A stretch of DNA of 64,000 bases from Oceanobacter mangrovi (lineage in GTDB: Bacteria > Pseudomonadota > Gammaproteobacteria > Pseudomonadales > Oceanobacteraceae): the NCBI RefSeq assembly GCF_019740315.1, contig NZ_JAHXZR010000004.1:248001-312000 (forward strand), given 5' to 3'. The notes beneath the pieces were generated by a model. That model was given only the letters and a program-made list of their open reading frames with translations, had not been told where the DNA came from and ran no database searches. Shown here piece after piece: positions 55,173-64,000 of this stretch. Every line of letters begins with the position of its first letter. The first letter of the stretch is position 1. Position numbers and translations under genes: made by a program.

Positions 55173-55982
55173 CTACAAGCCAGCTTGCTGATCAGCCTGT
55201 TGCAATACTTCCTGTAACGGCTGATAGATAGCCGGGGTCGCGATCAGAATATTGCGGCTGTAGATCTGCGGGTTTTCCCCTGCAGGAATCGGATAGATAT
55301 GGCCAAATCGGGCACCGGCTTCACGGGCGATCAGCTGGGCGGCGGCAAAGTCCCAGGGTTTGACGTGTTCGTAGTAGGCATCCATACGACCGCAGGCAAC
55401 CCAGCAGATATCCAGCGCCGCTGAACCCAGCCGACGAATGTCGGCACAGTTGCGAATCACTGCGCTGACTCGCGCCATCAGCTCGTCGACGCTGTCTTTC
55501 TGATAAGGAAAACCGGTGGCAATCAGGGCGCGGTGCAATTCGGTTTTGCCGGAGCACTGGATCGGGCTGTCATTCAGAAAGGCACCGCTGCCAGCGAGAG
55601 CGTGAAAGGTTTCCCGGGCGAACGGGTTATGTACCACCGCCGCCTTGCAGTCGCCGTGATGGTAATAGGCAATGGATACCGCAACCTGTGGATGGCCGTG
55701 CGCGTAGTTCACCGTGCCGTCGATGGGGTCGATAATCCACAGGTGTTCGCAGTCGGTATTGTTTTCCGGTGCCAGCTCTTCCGAGAGGATTTCATGGTCC
55801 GGGAAGCTGGCACGAATACCGGCGTTGATCAGCTGGTCGGCGGCAACATCGGCCTGGGTCACCAGTTCGGCACCATCGTATTTGAAGTTGATTTGTAATG
55901 AGCTGCGCTGGCGGGCAATTTCATCACCGGCCTGGCGGGCCAGTTGCAATGCCAGTGTCAGCATGGGTTGATATTGGCTCAT
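55173..55982 (-). CDS. Inositol monophosphatase family protein
   Basis: A 269-residue Mg2+/Li+-sensitive phosphatase. The metal site is intact: LSEELAPEN, WIIDPIDGTVNYAHG and VKPWDFAAAQLIAREAGA. Members hydrolyse inositol phosphate, PAP (CysQ) or fructose bisphosphate; the sequence fits the SuhB/IMPase branch best but CysQ cannot be excluded. The start at MSQYQPML is preferred over an ATG four codons upstream; both have weak ribosome sites. Confidence 0.85.
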   Translation of the reverse strand: MSQYQPMLTLALQLARQAGDEIARQRSSLQINFKYDGAELVTQADVAADQLINAGIRASFPDHEILSEELAPENNTDCEHLWIIDPIDGTVNYAHGHPQVAVSIAYYHHGDCKAAVVHNPFARETFHALAGSGAFLNDSPIQCSGKTELHRALIATGFPYQKDSVDELMARVSAVIRNCADIRRLGSAALDICWVACGRMDAYYEHVKPWDFAAAQLIAREAGARFGHIYPIPAGENPQIYSRNILIATPAIYQPLQEVLQQADQQAGL

Positions 55983-56079
55983 GGGAAATTCCATTCGGAT
56001 AAATAAATCGGCGGTCGTTACTGGTGATTGCCAGTAACCGGATGGCGGGTAGAATGCCCGCTTTCAATGACGATTGGTA

Positions 56080-56445
56080 ATGGCTGATATGACCATCAAA
56101 CGAATTAACCCGACACCACGCTGGTCGGATGTGACGATTTTTAATGGCATCGCCCATTTTGTTGAAGTGGCCGAAGCTCCGGAAAACGCCAGCTTCCGCG
56201 TTCAGGTTGAGCAGATTTTTGAACAGGCCGAGGCCTCGCTGCAAAACGCCGGTTCCGACAAATCCAGTCTGCTGTCAGCCACCATTTATCTGACTGACTT
56301 TGCCAACTTTGCCGAGTTCAATCAGCTGTGGGAAGCCTGGCTGCCGGCAGGCACAGCGCCAAGCCGTGCTTGTGTCAAAGCCGAGCTGGTAGACCCGGAT
56401 TACCTGCTGGAAATCGCTTTCGTGGCGGCGGTAACCGCTGGCTGA
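56080..56445 (+). CDS. RidA family reactive enamine/imine deaminase
   Basis: A 121-residue YjgF/RidA-fold protein with the substrate-binding arginine in APSRACVKAELVDP and the core FAEFNQLWEAW. RidA deaminates toxic 2-aminoacrylate. RVQVEQIFEQAEASL resembles the family helix. Alternative in-frame ATG three codons downstream. It converges with tesA. Confidence 0.87.
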   Translation: MADMTIKRINPTPRWSDVTIFNGIAHFVEVAEAPENASFRVQVEQIFEQAEASLQNAGSDKSSLLSATIYLTDFANFAEFNQLWEAWLPAGTAPSRACVKAELVDPDYLLEIAFVAAVTAG

Positions 56446-56458
56446 TCCAGCCCGCCGG

Positions 56459-57100
56459 TTATTCCAGTGACTCCAGCCACACCTGCAGTTCGGCCATCAC
56501 GGCGGCAGCCATAATCGGCTGGGCTGCGGCGGTTGGGTGAATGCCATCGGCCTGCATCAGTTCGGGTTTGGTGGCAACGTCCTGCAGCAGAAACGGCAAC
56601 AGCAGGGTATCTTGCTGGTCGGCCAGGTCGCTGTAGAGGGCGGCAAAGCCATCGGTGTAGGTGGCGCCATAATTAGGCGGAATCTGCATCCCCAGCAGCA
56701 TCACCATAACCCCTTCGTTTTCTGCCATGGCGGTCATCTGGCTGAGGTTCTTGCGGATCAGTTGCAGCGGCATGCCGCGCAAACCATCGTTGCCGCCTAA
56801 CTCAATCATTAACAAATCCGGTTGATACTGCTGTAGCAAGGCGGGCAAACGGGCGAGACCGCCCTGAGTGGTATCGCCGCTGATGCTGGCATTGACTACC
56901 CGGGCCGCTGGAACATGCTGTTGCAAATCTTTCTCAAACAGAGTGACCCAGCCCTGTTGAACTGGCACCCCGAATCCGGCACTAATGCTATCACCGACTA
57001 CCAGAATCAGCGGTCGTCCGTCTGCCGCCCAGGCTGGTGTAGCCAGCAGGCTGGTGGCAGTCACGGCGATCAATAAAAACAGGGATTGAAAAGCTTTCAT
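56459..57100 (-). CDS. tesA: Periplasmic esterase/lysophospholipase TesA
   Basis: A 213-residue SGNH hydrolase with a signal peptide (about 1-25, ATPAWAAD). Catalytic blocks are visible: VVGDSISAGFG (Ser), IELGGNDGLRG (Gly/Asn) and DGIHP (Asp, His). Acts on acyl esters, including lysophospholipids and acyl-CoA analogues, in the periplasm. Its start codon overlaps that of the divergent ABC gene by two bases (57098-57101), an unusually tight divergent junction. Confidence 0.92.
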   Translation of the reverse strand: MKAFQSLFLLIAVTATSLLATPAWAADGRPLILVVGDSISAGFGVPVQQGWVTLFEKDLQQHVPAARVVNASISGDTTQGGLARLPALLQQYQPDLLMIELGGNDGLRGMPLQLIRKNLSQMTAMAENEGVMVMLLGMQIPPNYGATYTDGFAALYSDLADQQDTLLLPFLLQDVATKPELMQADGIHPTAAAQPIMAAAVMAELQVWLESLE

Positions 57101-57905
57101 GAACAGTCTTGAACAAGATGCAAACATCACGCTGGCAGATTCCTCTGTGAATAAAAAAAGCGCGTCAGGACAACAGTCGCCACTACATGGACAAGCAGCA
57201 GAGCAGCCCGGTTCGACTGTGCTTGAGTTAACCCGGGTTGGCAAAACGGTGCAAGCGGCCAGTGGTGATTCATTGACCTTGCTGAATGAGGTTTCGCTGA
57301 CCATCAGCAGCGGCACCAGTCTCGCCATTGTCGGAGCCTCGGGCAGTGGTAAATCCACTCTGTTGGGGATTATGGCCGGGCTCGACCTGCCGACGGGTGG
57401 GGCGATTCGCCTACTGGGCCATGAATTACAACAGCTCGACGAAGACCAGCGCGCCAGTGTGCGGGCCGAAGGCGTCAGTTTTGTGTTCCAGAATTTCCAG
57501 TTGTTGCCGGGCCTGACGGCGCTGGAAAACGTCATGCTGCCGCTGGAAATCCGTGGCCGTCAGCAAGCTCGCGGAGAAGCCCGTGAGTTACTCGACAGCG
57601 TTGGCCTCAGTCATCGTCTGGATCATTACCCATCACAATTATCCGGTGGTGAGCAGCAACGGGTAGCGTTGGCGCGAGCCTTTGCCGGAGACCCAAAAAT
57701 TCTGTTTGCCGATGAGCCGACCGGCAACCTCGACCGCAATACCGGTAAACAGATCGAAGACCTGCTGTTCACCATGAACCGTGAACGTGGCACCACACTG
57801 GTGTTGGTGACCCATGATCCGGCGCTGGCAGAACGCTGTTCGCGGCAGGTGCAGATGACCAATGGTCAGTTGCAGGAGCTGAATCCAGCGGAGGTTTCCA
57901 GCTGA
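57099..57905 (+). CDS. ybbA: ABC transporter ATPase (YbbA/LolD-like)
   Basis: A 268-residue MacB/LolD-group ATPase: Walker A GASGSGKST, signature LSGGEQQR, Walker B ILFADEPTGNLD. The first 40 residues are extra compared with the family and look disordered; the true start may be an internal codon. Next gene is the large permease; tesA-ybbA-ybbP order is conserved in E. coli. Likely moves or extracts lipids at the inner membrane. Confidence 0.9.
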   Translation: MNSLEQDANITLADSSVNKKSASGQQSPLHGQAAEQPGSTVLELTRVGKTVQAASGDSLTLLNEVSLTISSGTSLAIVGASGSGKSTLLGIMAGLDLPTGGAIRLLGHELQQLDEDQRASVRAEGVSFVFQNFQLLPGLTALENVMLPLEIRGRQQARGEARELLDSVGLSHRLDHYPSQLSGGEQQRVALARAFAGDPKILFADEPTGNLDRNTGKQIEDLLFTMNRERGTTLVLVTHDPALAERCSRQVQMTNGQLQELNPAEVSS

Positions 57906-60430
57906 TGTCTGTTGCAGAAAAAGCTGCGCCCAAACCACACACTATGCCGTTGGCGCTGCAGTGGAAGCTGGCGTTGCGGCTGTTGTGGCGTGAAGCCCGC
58001 AGCGGTGAATTAACCCTGATTCTGCTGGCGCTGCTGATTGCCGTGACGTCGACCACCGCGATTTCCCTGTTCAGCTCGCGGCTGGAACTGTCCCTCAACG
58101 ACAAGTCCGCCGCCTGGCTGGGGGCGGATTTACGCATTCGTTCCAGCCAGCCCTTCAGCGCTGAGGAACTGGCACTGCCTTCCAGTTATGGGCTGGAAAC
58201 CGCCCAGGTGCTGACCTTTCCGAGTGTGGTGTTGCACGGCGAAGACATGACGCTGGCGGCCATCAAGGCGGTCGATAGCGGTTATCCGATGCAGGCGCGG
58301 CTGAATGTGATCGTCGCCGGACAACAACAGCCGGCGCTGCAGAATCATGGTCCGGCGCGTGGCGAAGCCTGGGTTGAGCCGAGGTTACTGGCGCTCTTGA
58401 ATGCCAGCGTTGGTGATGAGGTTGAGCTGGGCCAGCGGCGCTTCCGCGTCACCGGTGAGATTACCGAAGAGTCCGATCGTGGCGGCGGTTTTTACAGCCT
58501 GTCGCCACGCATGATGGTCAACTGGGCCGATGTCCAGAACAGCCCTTTGCTGGGGCCGGGCAGTCGTCTGCGTTATTTGCTGATGGTGCAAGGTGATGAC
58601 CAGCAGGTTGAAGCCTTCCAGCAAGCCTGGTCGCTGTCGGATAAACAACGCTTTGAAACCCTGCAGGAAGGCAACCGCCGGATGGCCGATTCGCTCGAAC
58701 GGGCACGGGAATATCTGGCCCTGGCGTCCTTGTTGGCGGTGGTGCTGGCCAGCATTGCGGTAGCGATTTCGGCGCAGCGATATGCCCAGCGTCATTTTGA
58801 TATCAGTGCCCTGATGCGCACCTTCGGGTTGGCGCGCCAGGACGTACTGAAACTGTATTTGTGGCAGTTGCTGTTATTGGGTGTGGCGGCAGCCATAGTC
58901 GGTGCTGTACTGGCGCTGGGATTACAGGCGGCGATCGTACAGCTGCTGGCAGACGTGCTGCCGGAACAGCTGCCATCGGCACCACCTCTGGCCTGGCTGC
59001 TGGGGCTCAGCTCCGGCCTGGTAACCTTGTTGGGCTTTGGCGTGCCGCATCTGTTGCCGCTGGCCAATGTAGCACCGCTGCGGGTATTGCGGCGGGATCT
59101 GACGCCGGTGCCGCTGGCGGGCTGGTTGATTACCGCCATTGCGATTGCCTCGCTGGCGCTGTTGCTGTGGGTTTTCACCGGCGACCTCAAACTCACCTTG
59201 CTGGTGATGGGCGGAGGCTCAGCGCTGGTACTGGTGCTGCTGGCGGTGCTGCAGGGGCTGATTCTGGCGTTGCGCAAACGGCTGGCGCAGCTGGATTTAC
59301 CCCTGAATCTGAGATTTGCCTGGCAGCATCTGAGTCGTAACAGCCGCCAGACGGCTGGTCAGATTCTGGCTTTTTCACTGACGCTGCAGGTCATGGTGGT
59401 GATTGCCATGTTGCGGAACGATCTGCTGGCTGACTGGCAAAACAGCCTGCCGCAGAATGCTCCCAATGTGTTTGCCATCAATATCCAGAGCTATGAAAAG
59501 GATTCGTTCCAGCAGGCCTTGCAGCAACGTGGCTTTGAATCGAAAACCCTCTATCCGATGGTGCCGGGCCGACTGCTGAGCATTAATGGCCAGAGCATTC
59601 AGGATCTCGGCCTGGCGGATATTGGCGCCATTGATCGTGATCTGGCGCTGACAGCGGATACCGAATTGCCATCGTCGAATCGGGTGGTCGCCGGTGACTG
59701 GAGTCGTATCCATCAACCGGGGCAGCTGTCGATGGAAACCGAGCTGGCCGAGCGACTGGGCGTCAAACTGGGCGATACCCTGGCGTTCCGAGCTGCCGGA
59801 ATCGACTTTGAGGCCGAAGTCAGCAGCTTGCGGGAAGTTGACTGGACCTCGCTCAGCCCCAACTTCTTTATGATGTTTTCACCCGACATCATGGCCTTGC
59901 TGCCACCCAGTTATATCACCAGCTTTAACGTACCAAACGGAGATCAGGCCGAATTAACCAGCCTGATTCGCCAGTTCCCGGCGGTGAATATTCTCGATAT
60001 GCAGGCGCTGCTGACCCAGCTGCATACCTTGCTACAGCAGATCACCCTGGCGGTGGAGCTGATTCTGGTGGTGGTATTGATTGCGGCAACGCTGGTCATG
60101 GTATCGGCGCTGGTGGCCAGCTTGCGTGAACGGTTGCAGGAAGGTGCCTTGTTACGCACGTTGGGGGCCAGCACGCGGATGATCCGCAACGCCCAGATCA
60201 CCGAATTTGCCTTGCTGGGGCTGTTGGCGGCGGTACTTGCACTAGTCTCAGCGGAAGCCCTGTGCTGGGCGCTGTACCATTATGCGCTGGATATTCCCTA
60301 CGACGGCCTGGGCTGGATCTGGTTGTGGCTGCCGCTGGCATCGGCACTGGTACTGGCGCTGCTGGGCAGTTCGCTGTTGCGTAAAACCGTCGCGGTCGCG
60401 CCGCTACGGGTAATGCGGGAGCTGGGCTAA
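57905..60430 (+). CDS. ybbP: FtsX-type ABC permease (YbbP-like)
   Basis: An 841-residue permease with about ten helices in the MacB/FtsX plan: an N-terminal helix, a large periplasmic domain (about 55-250), three helices, a central cluster, a second periplasmic domain and a final three-helix FtsX block (VSALVASLRERLQEGALLRTLGAS). It overlaps ybbA by one base. The pair probably works with TesA on periplasmic lipids, though the substrate is unproven. Confidence 0.9.
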   Translation: MSVAEKAAPKPHTMPLALQWKLALRLLWREARSGELTLILLALLIAVTSTTAISLFSSRLELSLNDKSAAWLGADLRIRSSQPFSAEELALPSSYGLETAQVLTFPSVVLHGEDMTLAAIKAVDSGYPMQARLNVIVAGQQQPALQNHGPARGEAWVEPRLLALLNASVGDEVELGQRRFRVTGEITEESDRGGGFYSLSPRMMVNWADVQNSPLLGPGSRLRYLLMVQGDDQQVEAFQQAWSLSDKQRFETLQEGNRRMADSLERAREYLALASLLAVVLASIAVAISAQRYAQRHFDISALMRTFGLARQDVLKLYLWQLLLLGVAAAIVGAVLALGLQAAIVQLLADVLPEQLPSAPPLAWLLGLSSGLVTLLGFGVPHLLPLANVAPLRVLRRDLTPVPLAGWLITAIAIASLALLLWVFTGDLKLTLLVMGGGSALVLVLLAVLQGLILALRKRLAQLDLPLNLRFAWQHLSRNSRQTAGQILAFSLTLQVMVVIAMLRNDLLADWQNSLPQNAPNVFAINIQSYEKDSFQQALQQRGFESKTLYPMVPGRLLSINGQSIQDLGLADIGAIDRDLALTADTELPSSNRVVAGDWSRIHQPGQLSMETELAERLGVKLGDTLAFRAAGIDFEAEVSSLREVDWTSLSPNFFMMFSPDIMALLPPSYITSFNVPNGDQAELTSLIRQFPAVNILDMQALLTQLHTLLQQITLAVELILVVVLIAATLVMVSALVASLRERLQEGALLRTLGASTRMIRNAQITEFALLGLLAAVLALVSAEALCWALYHYALDIPYDGLGWIWLWLPLASALVLALLGSSLLRKTVAVAPLRVMRELG

Positions 60431-60482
60431 CTGGAGTAGGGCTGGGTCGTTGGCACCAGCCGCCGGGCTGGCGCTACGGCGG

Positions 60483-62297
60483 TTATCGATGCTCCGAGTA
60501 CAACTGCCGCAGCTGTTCATCGCCTTTGACGCCTGACGGGAATTTCCAGTAGGGGTCGCGGTGGTTATCGCCCAGCCATTTTTCGCACAGCTGCTGGTAC
60601 TCAGTGGTGTTGCGGAAGTTGCCGATAAATTCGTTAACAGCTTTCAGCAGGGTGTAGTTTTCGGCTTCGGCCTTGACGGCGACTGTGTAGTTCCACATTT
60701 CCGCTGCCAGATTACCGGGCAGGATTTCCAGTTTACCGAACCAGGGGCTGGCAGGATTCTGGCTGGCCCAATAGTAGATCGGCAGGTCAACGGCGAAAGC
60801 ATCAACAATGCCATTGGCCAGGGCGTCGTGAATCCAGCTCTGGTCGGTATAGGCCAGCAGGTTGGACAGTTCGGCCTTGCCACCGCTAACCATCTTGTTG
60901 CTGCGCCAGCGTAAACCACATTGTTCAAGGGTGGCGAAAGCCGCCGGATCGTCGATACAGCCAAGCACCTTGCCCTGCAGGTCGGCGATGCTGTTGATAC
61001 GCTGGTCGCCGGTGCGGCGGGCCAGAATGTAAGGCAGGAACAGGTAGGGGTTGGAAAACGCCATGTCGTGATAGCCGGGGTCAGGAGGCAGTGCGCTCCA
61101 CATCAGGTCGGCGGCGGGTTCGCCGCGTTTGGCGCCACAGTCCAGTAATTGTGGACACAAATTCCATGGATGTTCGATAAAACGGCATTTGACTCCCAGT
61201 TGTTTGGCAAATGCCCGGGCCATATCGGCATCGAAGCCCTGCAGTTCGCCACCGGCATGAGGGTGAAAGGAGACGCCGACAAACTTGGGTTCGATCGCGA
61301 CCCGCAATTCACCACGCTGCAGAATCCGTTCAAGATGTTCGCGCTGACCGTCGTGGAAATATTCCTGCTTGCGCAGGCTTTGCATGCGGCTGGCCTGTTG
61401 TGGCAGTTCACTCTGTTGCCACAGCTGTTGCAGGTCACGGCTGAGATCACCAGCCCACTCGCTGCGATTATTGATGCGGTCACGGGTAACGTCGATCAAT
61501 TCGACGGTGGCCTGAATCACCCGGTTGTTGTTGTCGATTTCATCCAGTTGCTGCTGCATGTTCTGCTGGATATCCGCGATGGTCTGCAGCGCCCCGCCAA
61601 CCCGGTCATTGAGGCCGTGTAATTCATCTTCCGACTGGTGTAACAGCTCGTCGAGCTGTTCTTCGATAAAACTCAGATCGATTTGTTTGAAGGCTTCCGT
61701 AGCACTGGCGCGGGTGCGCAGGGCGAGGTCGCGAACTTCATTGGCGACCACCACAAAACCACGTCCGGCTTCACCGGCATGGGCAGCTTCAATGGTGGCA
61801 TTAAGGGATAACAGGTGGACGGTCTGGCCGATATCATCAATCACATCGATGACGGCGCGGGAGCTGGAAGACTTCTCGGCTACCTGGCGCTGCAACTGCT
61901 GGAAGCGTGACAGGAAGAACTCAATCACCTGTTGCAGTTTTTGCTCGGTTTCCTGTTTCAGTTGCTGGTTATGCTGGTCACCTTGCTGCAATTGCTGGCG
62001 GGTGCGGGCAACAAATTGCCGTTGGTCGCTGGTGCGGTCGTTGATTTCACCGAGGCTGCCGCCGAGGGTGTCGAGCCCTTGTTGCAGGTGAGTTTGCAGT
62101 TTGCCCATGCGTTCCATCAAGGGCGGTAGCTGGTGGGTTAGTTGTTGCAGTTGCGAGAGATCCTGTTGTTGCTCAAGCAGGTCCCGTAATAACGGCGGGG
62201 CATCCGGGCACTGTAACAGGGCGTTGTGATTGCCGTCGTGCAAGTACTGCTGCCAGTCGGGCACAGGCTCCTGACTGAATCGTCGAAATAGCTTCAT
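60483..62297 (-). CDS. Soluble MCP signalling domain fused to a solute-binding (SBP_bac_3) domain
   Basis: A 604-residue protein with no signal peptide and no membrane helix. The N-terminal half (about 60-300) is a chemoreceptor signalling hairpin with its tip at [20 protein letters not shown] and [15 protein letters not shown]. The C-terminal half (about 330-604) is a complete periplasmic-type amino-acid binding fold: [55 protein letters not shown]-type cleft and CEKW near the end. The combination would put a binding domain in the cytoplasm. No chemotaxis genes are adjacent; the neighbour encodes a PilJ-like periplasmic protein. Confidence 0.82.
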   Translation of the reverse strand: MKLFRRFSQEPVPDWQQYLHDGNHNALLQCPDAPPLLRDLLEQQQDLSQLQQLTHQLPPLMERMGKLQTHLQQGLDTLGGSLGEINDRTSDQRQFVARTRQQLQQGDQHNQQLKQETEQKLQQVIEFFLSRFQQLQRQVAEKSSSSRAVIDVIDDIGQTVHLLSLNATIEAAHAGEAGRGFVVVANEVRDLALRTRASATEAFKQIDLSFIEEQLDELLHQSEDELHGLNDRVGGALQTIADIQQNMQQQLDEIDNNNRVIQATVELIDVTRDRINNRSEWAGDLSRDLQQLWQQSELPQQASRMQSLRKQEYFHDGQREHLERILQRGELRVAIEPKFVGVSFHPHAGGELQGFDADMARAFAKQLGVKCRFIEHPWNLCPQLLDCGAKRGEPAADLMWSALPPDPGYHDMAFSNPYLFLPYILARRTGDQRINSIADLQGKVLGCIDDPAAFATLEQCGLRWRSNKMVSGGKAELSNLLAYTDQSWIHDALANGIVDAFAVDLPIYYWASQNPASPWFGKLEILPGNLAAEMWNYTVAVKAEAENYTLLKAVNEFIGNFRNTTEYQQLCEKWLGDNHRDPYWKFPSGVKGDEQLRQLYSEHR

Positions 62298-62478
62298 GGA
62301 CTTTACAGCTTCCGGGTAAGTGATACTTGTTATTAAAAACTAGTTGAATACCCGTCTGTCGCCAGAGTATCTGGCCAGTTTGTCAAATAGTCCGGTTTTG
62401 CATAAGGATTTGGGGATAACCAGACAAGCAGCATTGGCAGCTGCTTGCCTGGTATTGGCTGATGGGGCCGTGGCGGGC

Positions 62479-63240
62479 TTATTGGTAGGCGCTGGCCAGT
62501 TCAGTCATCTTGCTGTAGATGGAATTGGTGGTTGCGTTGACGACCACAGGAACCAGTTGTGAGCCTTCTGACAGCTCAAAGCCGGAACGTGAGAACTGCC
62601 ATTGGGTCTGGATCTTGTTGAGCAGCTCGCGATGTTGCTGGTTGTTACCGTTGGCCTTGATGAGGTTATCCAGGTGGCTGTCGAAATCCTTTACGGCCAG
62701 CACCAGTCCATCACGCATTTGTGTTTCGTTGATCTTCCAGTACAGCGCAAAATAATCGCGGGCAATAATCTGTGACAGGGTGGCGCCGCGTTCAGACATG
62801 GCCACCAGTTCAACATTGCCAGCACCGGGTTGCTGGCTGATGGCATCCGCAGTCTGGTTGCAGGCCGTCAGCAGCAGGTCACTGTCAGCGATCAGCTGTG
62901 GGGCATTTTCGATACTTGGCTGATGAGCCAGATCCTGCTGGAAAACTTGCCAGCGGCTGATCAGATTTTCCAGCTCGGATTCCAGTTTGTGCTGGCTGGC
63001 GTATTCCTGCAGCTGCTGTAATTTGGATTCAAACTGCTCGACGCTGCTTTTCATGTCTTCAGCCATCTTGCCCGGACGAACTTCGGCACCAATGGCCAGA
63101 TAGTCCTTGGTAATGCGCTGTGACAGGGCACACAGGTTGCCGGAAATATTGTCAGCTTGTTCGGTGGAAAGCGATTCAGCGGTGGCGATGGAAGGCAGTA
63201 CGGCAATCGTCAGGGCAATCAATCGGGATGACGGGTTCAT
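62479..63240 (-). CDS. Periplasmic PilJ-N-like helical protein
   Basis: A 253-residue exported protein (signal about 1-21, SIATAES) made of helices with two copies of the PilJ/type IV pili sensor motif: ISGNLCALSQRITKDYLAIG and MSERGATLSQIIARDYFALY. These domains normally form the periplasmic sensor of pilus chemoreceptors and here stand alone without a membrane or signalling part. GGAG lies eight bases before ATG. Gap to the MCP fusion gene is 181 bases; together they might form a two-protein sensor. Confidence 0.72.
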   Translation of the reverse strand: MNPSSRLIALTIAVLPSIATAESLSTEQADNISGNLCALSQRITKDYLAIGAEVRPGKMAEDMKSSVEQFESKLQQLQEYASQHKLESELENLISRWQVFQQDLAHQPSIENAPQLIADSDLLLTACNQTADAISQQPGAGNVELVAMSERGATLSQIIARDYFALYWKINETQMRDGLVLAVKDFDSHLDNLIKANGNNQQHRELLNKIQTQWQFSRSGFELSEGSQLVPVVVNATTNSIYSKMTELASAYQ

Positions 63241-63512
63241 GAGCTACTCCGGGTCATGACATCGAGGGAATGGTCTGGCACTACCAACCGTCCCCTCCCC
63301 GGAAAGTTGTCAGGCCAATTGGCTGCCAATTTATGCTACGGGTGTTTCATATGACCAGCCGAATAGAGTCAAACCCTGTCGTTTGTGACATCCGGATGAC
63401 ATGGGTCATTTGTGTATAGTGCATAGTCCACACTTTCAATATCGGGTAACGGTTGTTAAGTCGGTAGCGGCTTGCCCATAATGGTTTCGGATTCCAATTG
63501 CAGGAGTAGCAA

Positions 63513-64000
63513 ATGATTGTGCGGCGCCCATTTGTGTATATGCGCCATGGCCAGACTGGCTATAACGCCCACGACTGGTATTGCGGCAGCAGCCAGGCCC
63601 AGCTGACGGAGTTGGGTGAGCAACAGGCGCGGGAAGCAGCGCCATTTCTGAATTATTCATGGTCGGTGGTGATTGCCAGCGGTCTGCAACGGGCCCAGCA
63701 CACAGCCCGGCTGGCGGTACCGAATACTGATCTGCTGATCGACCAGCATTTTAACGAACGCCATTTTGGTGACGACGAAGGCCAGCCGATTCAGCGGCCG
63801 ATCAATCATCTGGCAACGCCACCGGCCGGCGAACCCTGGCAGGATTTCCGCCAGCGTGTCAGCCGAGGTCTTAACTTGGTATTGGAGCAATATCCATTGC
63901 CGTTGATCGTTGCCCACGGCGCGGTGTTTCGCTGCATTTACGATATTTTCTATAACACCACCGACAGCGAGCCATTGGCCAATGCGACTCCGGTGCTGAT
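63513..64000 (+). CDS. Histidine phosphatase family protein, cut by window end
   Basis: The frame starts at ATG 63513 (AGGAG at 63502-63506) and is still open at the window end after 162 codons. The catalytic RHG motif is in YMRHGQTGYN, the second His in IVAHGAVFR, and the branch is phosphoglycerate-mutase-like. Substrate unknown. C-terminus not seen. Confidence 0.85.
   Translation, partial: MIVRRPFVYMRHGQTGYNAHDWYCGSSQAQLTELGEQQAREAAPFLNYSWSVVIASGLQRAQHTARLAVPNTDLLIDQHFNERHFGDDEGQPIQRPINHLATPPAGEPWQDFRQRVSRGLNLVLEQYPLPLIVAHGAVFRCIYDIFYNTTDSEPLANATPVL

Noticed and set aside
60440-60475. Imperfect GC hairpin between the convergent ybbP-like and MCP genes
   Set aside because: Stem has a mismatch and no T tract follows, so it is not called a terminator.

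Overview
The window is 64 kb of chromosome from a Gram-negative gammaproteobacterium. The sequence shows LPS-transport (lptCAB), lipid-asymmetry (mla) and rpoN/PTS-Ntr blocks in the order familiar from Pseudomonas and E. coli, plus a TRAP transporter, ligAB and a bd oxidase. This suggests a free-living, probably aquatic, aerobic to microaerobic heterotroph of the Oceanospirillales/Pseudomonadales kind; that placement is inference from gene order and protein similarity recalled from memory. No rRNA, tRNA, CRISPR array, insertion sequence or prophage was recognised.

Layout. (1) 1-8784 (+): rod-shape and envelope block mreB(partial)-mreC-mreD-maf-rng-yhdP-nit. (2) 8826-12092: AraC-type regulator divergent from ligAB (protocatechuate 4,5-dioxygenase), then a drug/metabolite-type exporter. 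(3) 12190-21679 (-): darP, mgtE, then npr-rapZ-ptsN-hpf-rpoN-lptB-lptA-lptC-kdsD-CaCA exchanger; kdsC, usual between kdsD and lptC, is absent. (4) 21884-28777 (+): mlaFEDCB-ibaG-murA-hisG-hisD. (5) 28778-38340: accessory, partly AT-rich stretch with two small lipoproteins, yjdM, repeat elements, a probable zinc-uptake pair (acidic His-containing lipoprotein plus TonB receptor) behind a Zur-like operator, an orphan Fe-S reductase half, and a possible periplasmic protein/YkuD-like enzyme pair. (6) 38366-42107 (-): TRAP transporter dctPQM with a TatT-type lipoprotein. (7) 42253-48129: a FisR-type sigma54 activator divergent from a persulfide-dioxygenase-like protein that has lost its metal ligands, followed by cydA-cydB-cydX-ybgE. 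(8) 48271-57905: YjgN, M48 peptidase, rhodanese, haem-binding DUF3365 protein, OsmC-like protein, K+ channel, DksA-like protein, GAF plus degenerate HD-GYP protein, CBS protein, inositol-phosphatase-like enzyme, RidA, tesA/ybbA. (9) 57905-64000: ybbP-type permease, a soluble chemoreceptor fused to a solute-binding domain, a periplasmic PilJ-like protein and a histidine phosphatase cut by the window end.

The most interesting region is 42253-48129. The activator carries three cysteines with the spacing I recall for the sulfane-sulfur sensor FisR (n, n+11, n+18). The divergent intergenic region contains a well-formed -24/-12 sigma54 promoter, two palindromes placed like enhancer sites and a perfect FNR/Anr box. 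The first gene downstream looks like a catalytically dead persulfide dioxygenase and the next are the cytochrome bd genes, bd oxidases being known for sulfide resistance. I infer a circuit in which sulfane sulfur and low oxygen jointly switch on bd respiration. The second notable object is the soluble MCP/solute-binding-domain fusion at 60483-62297.
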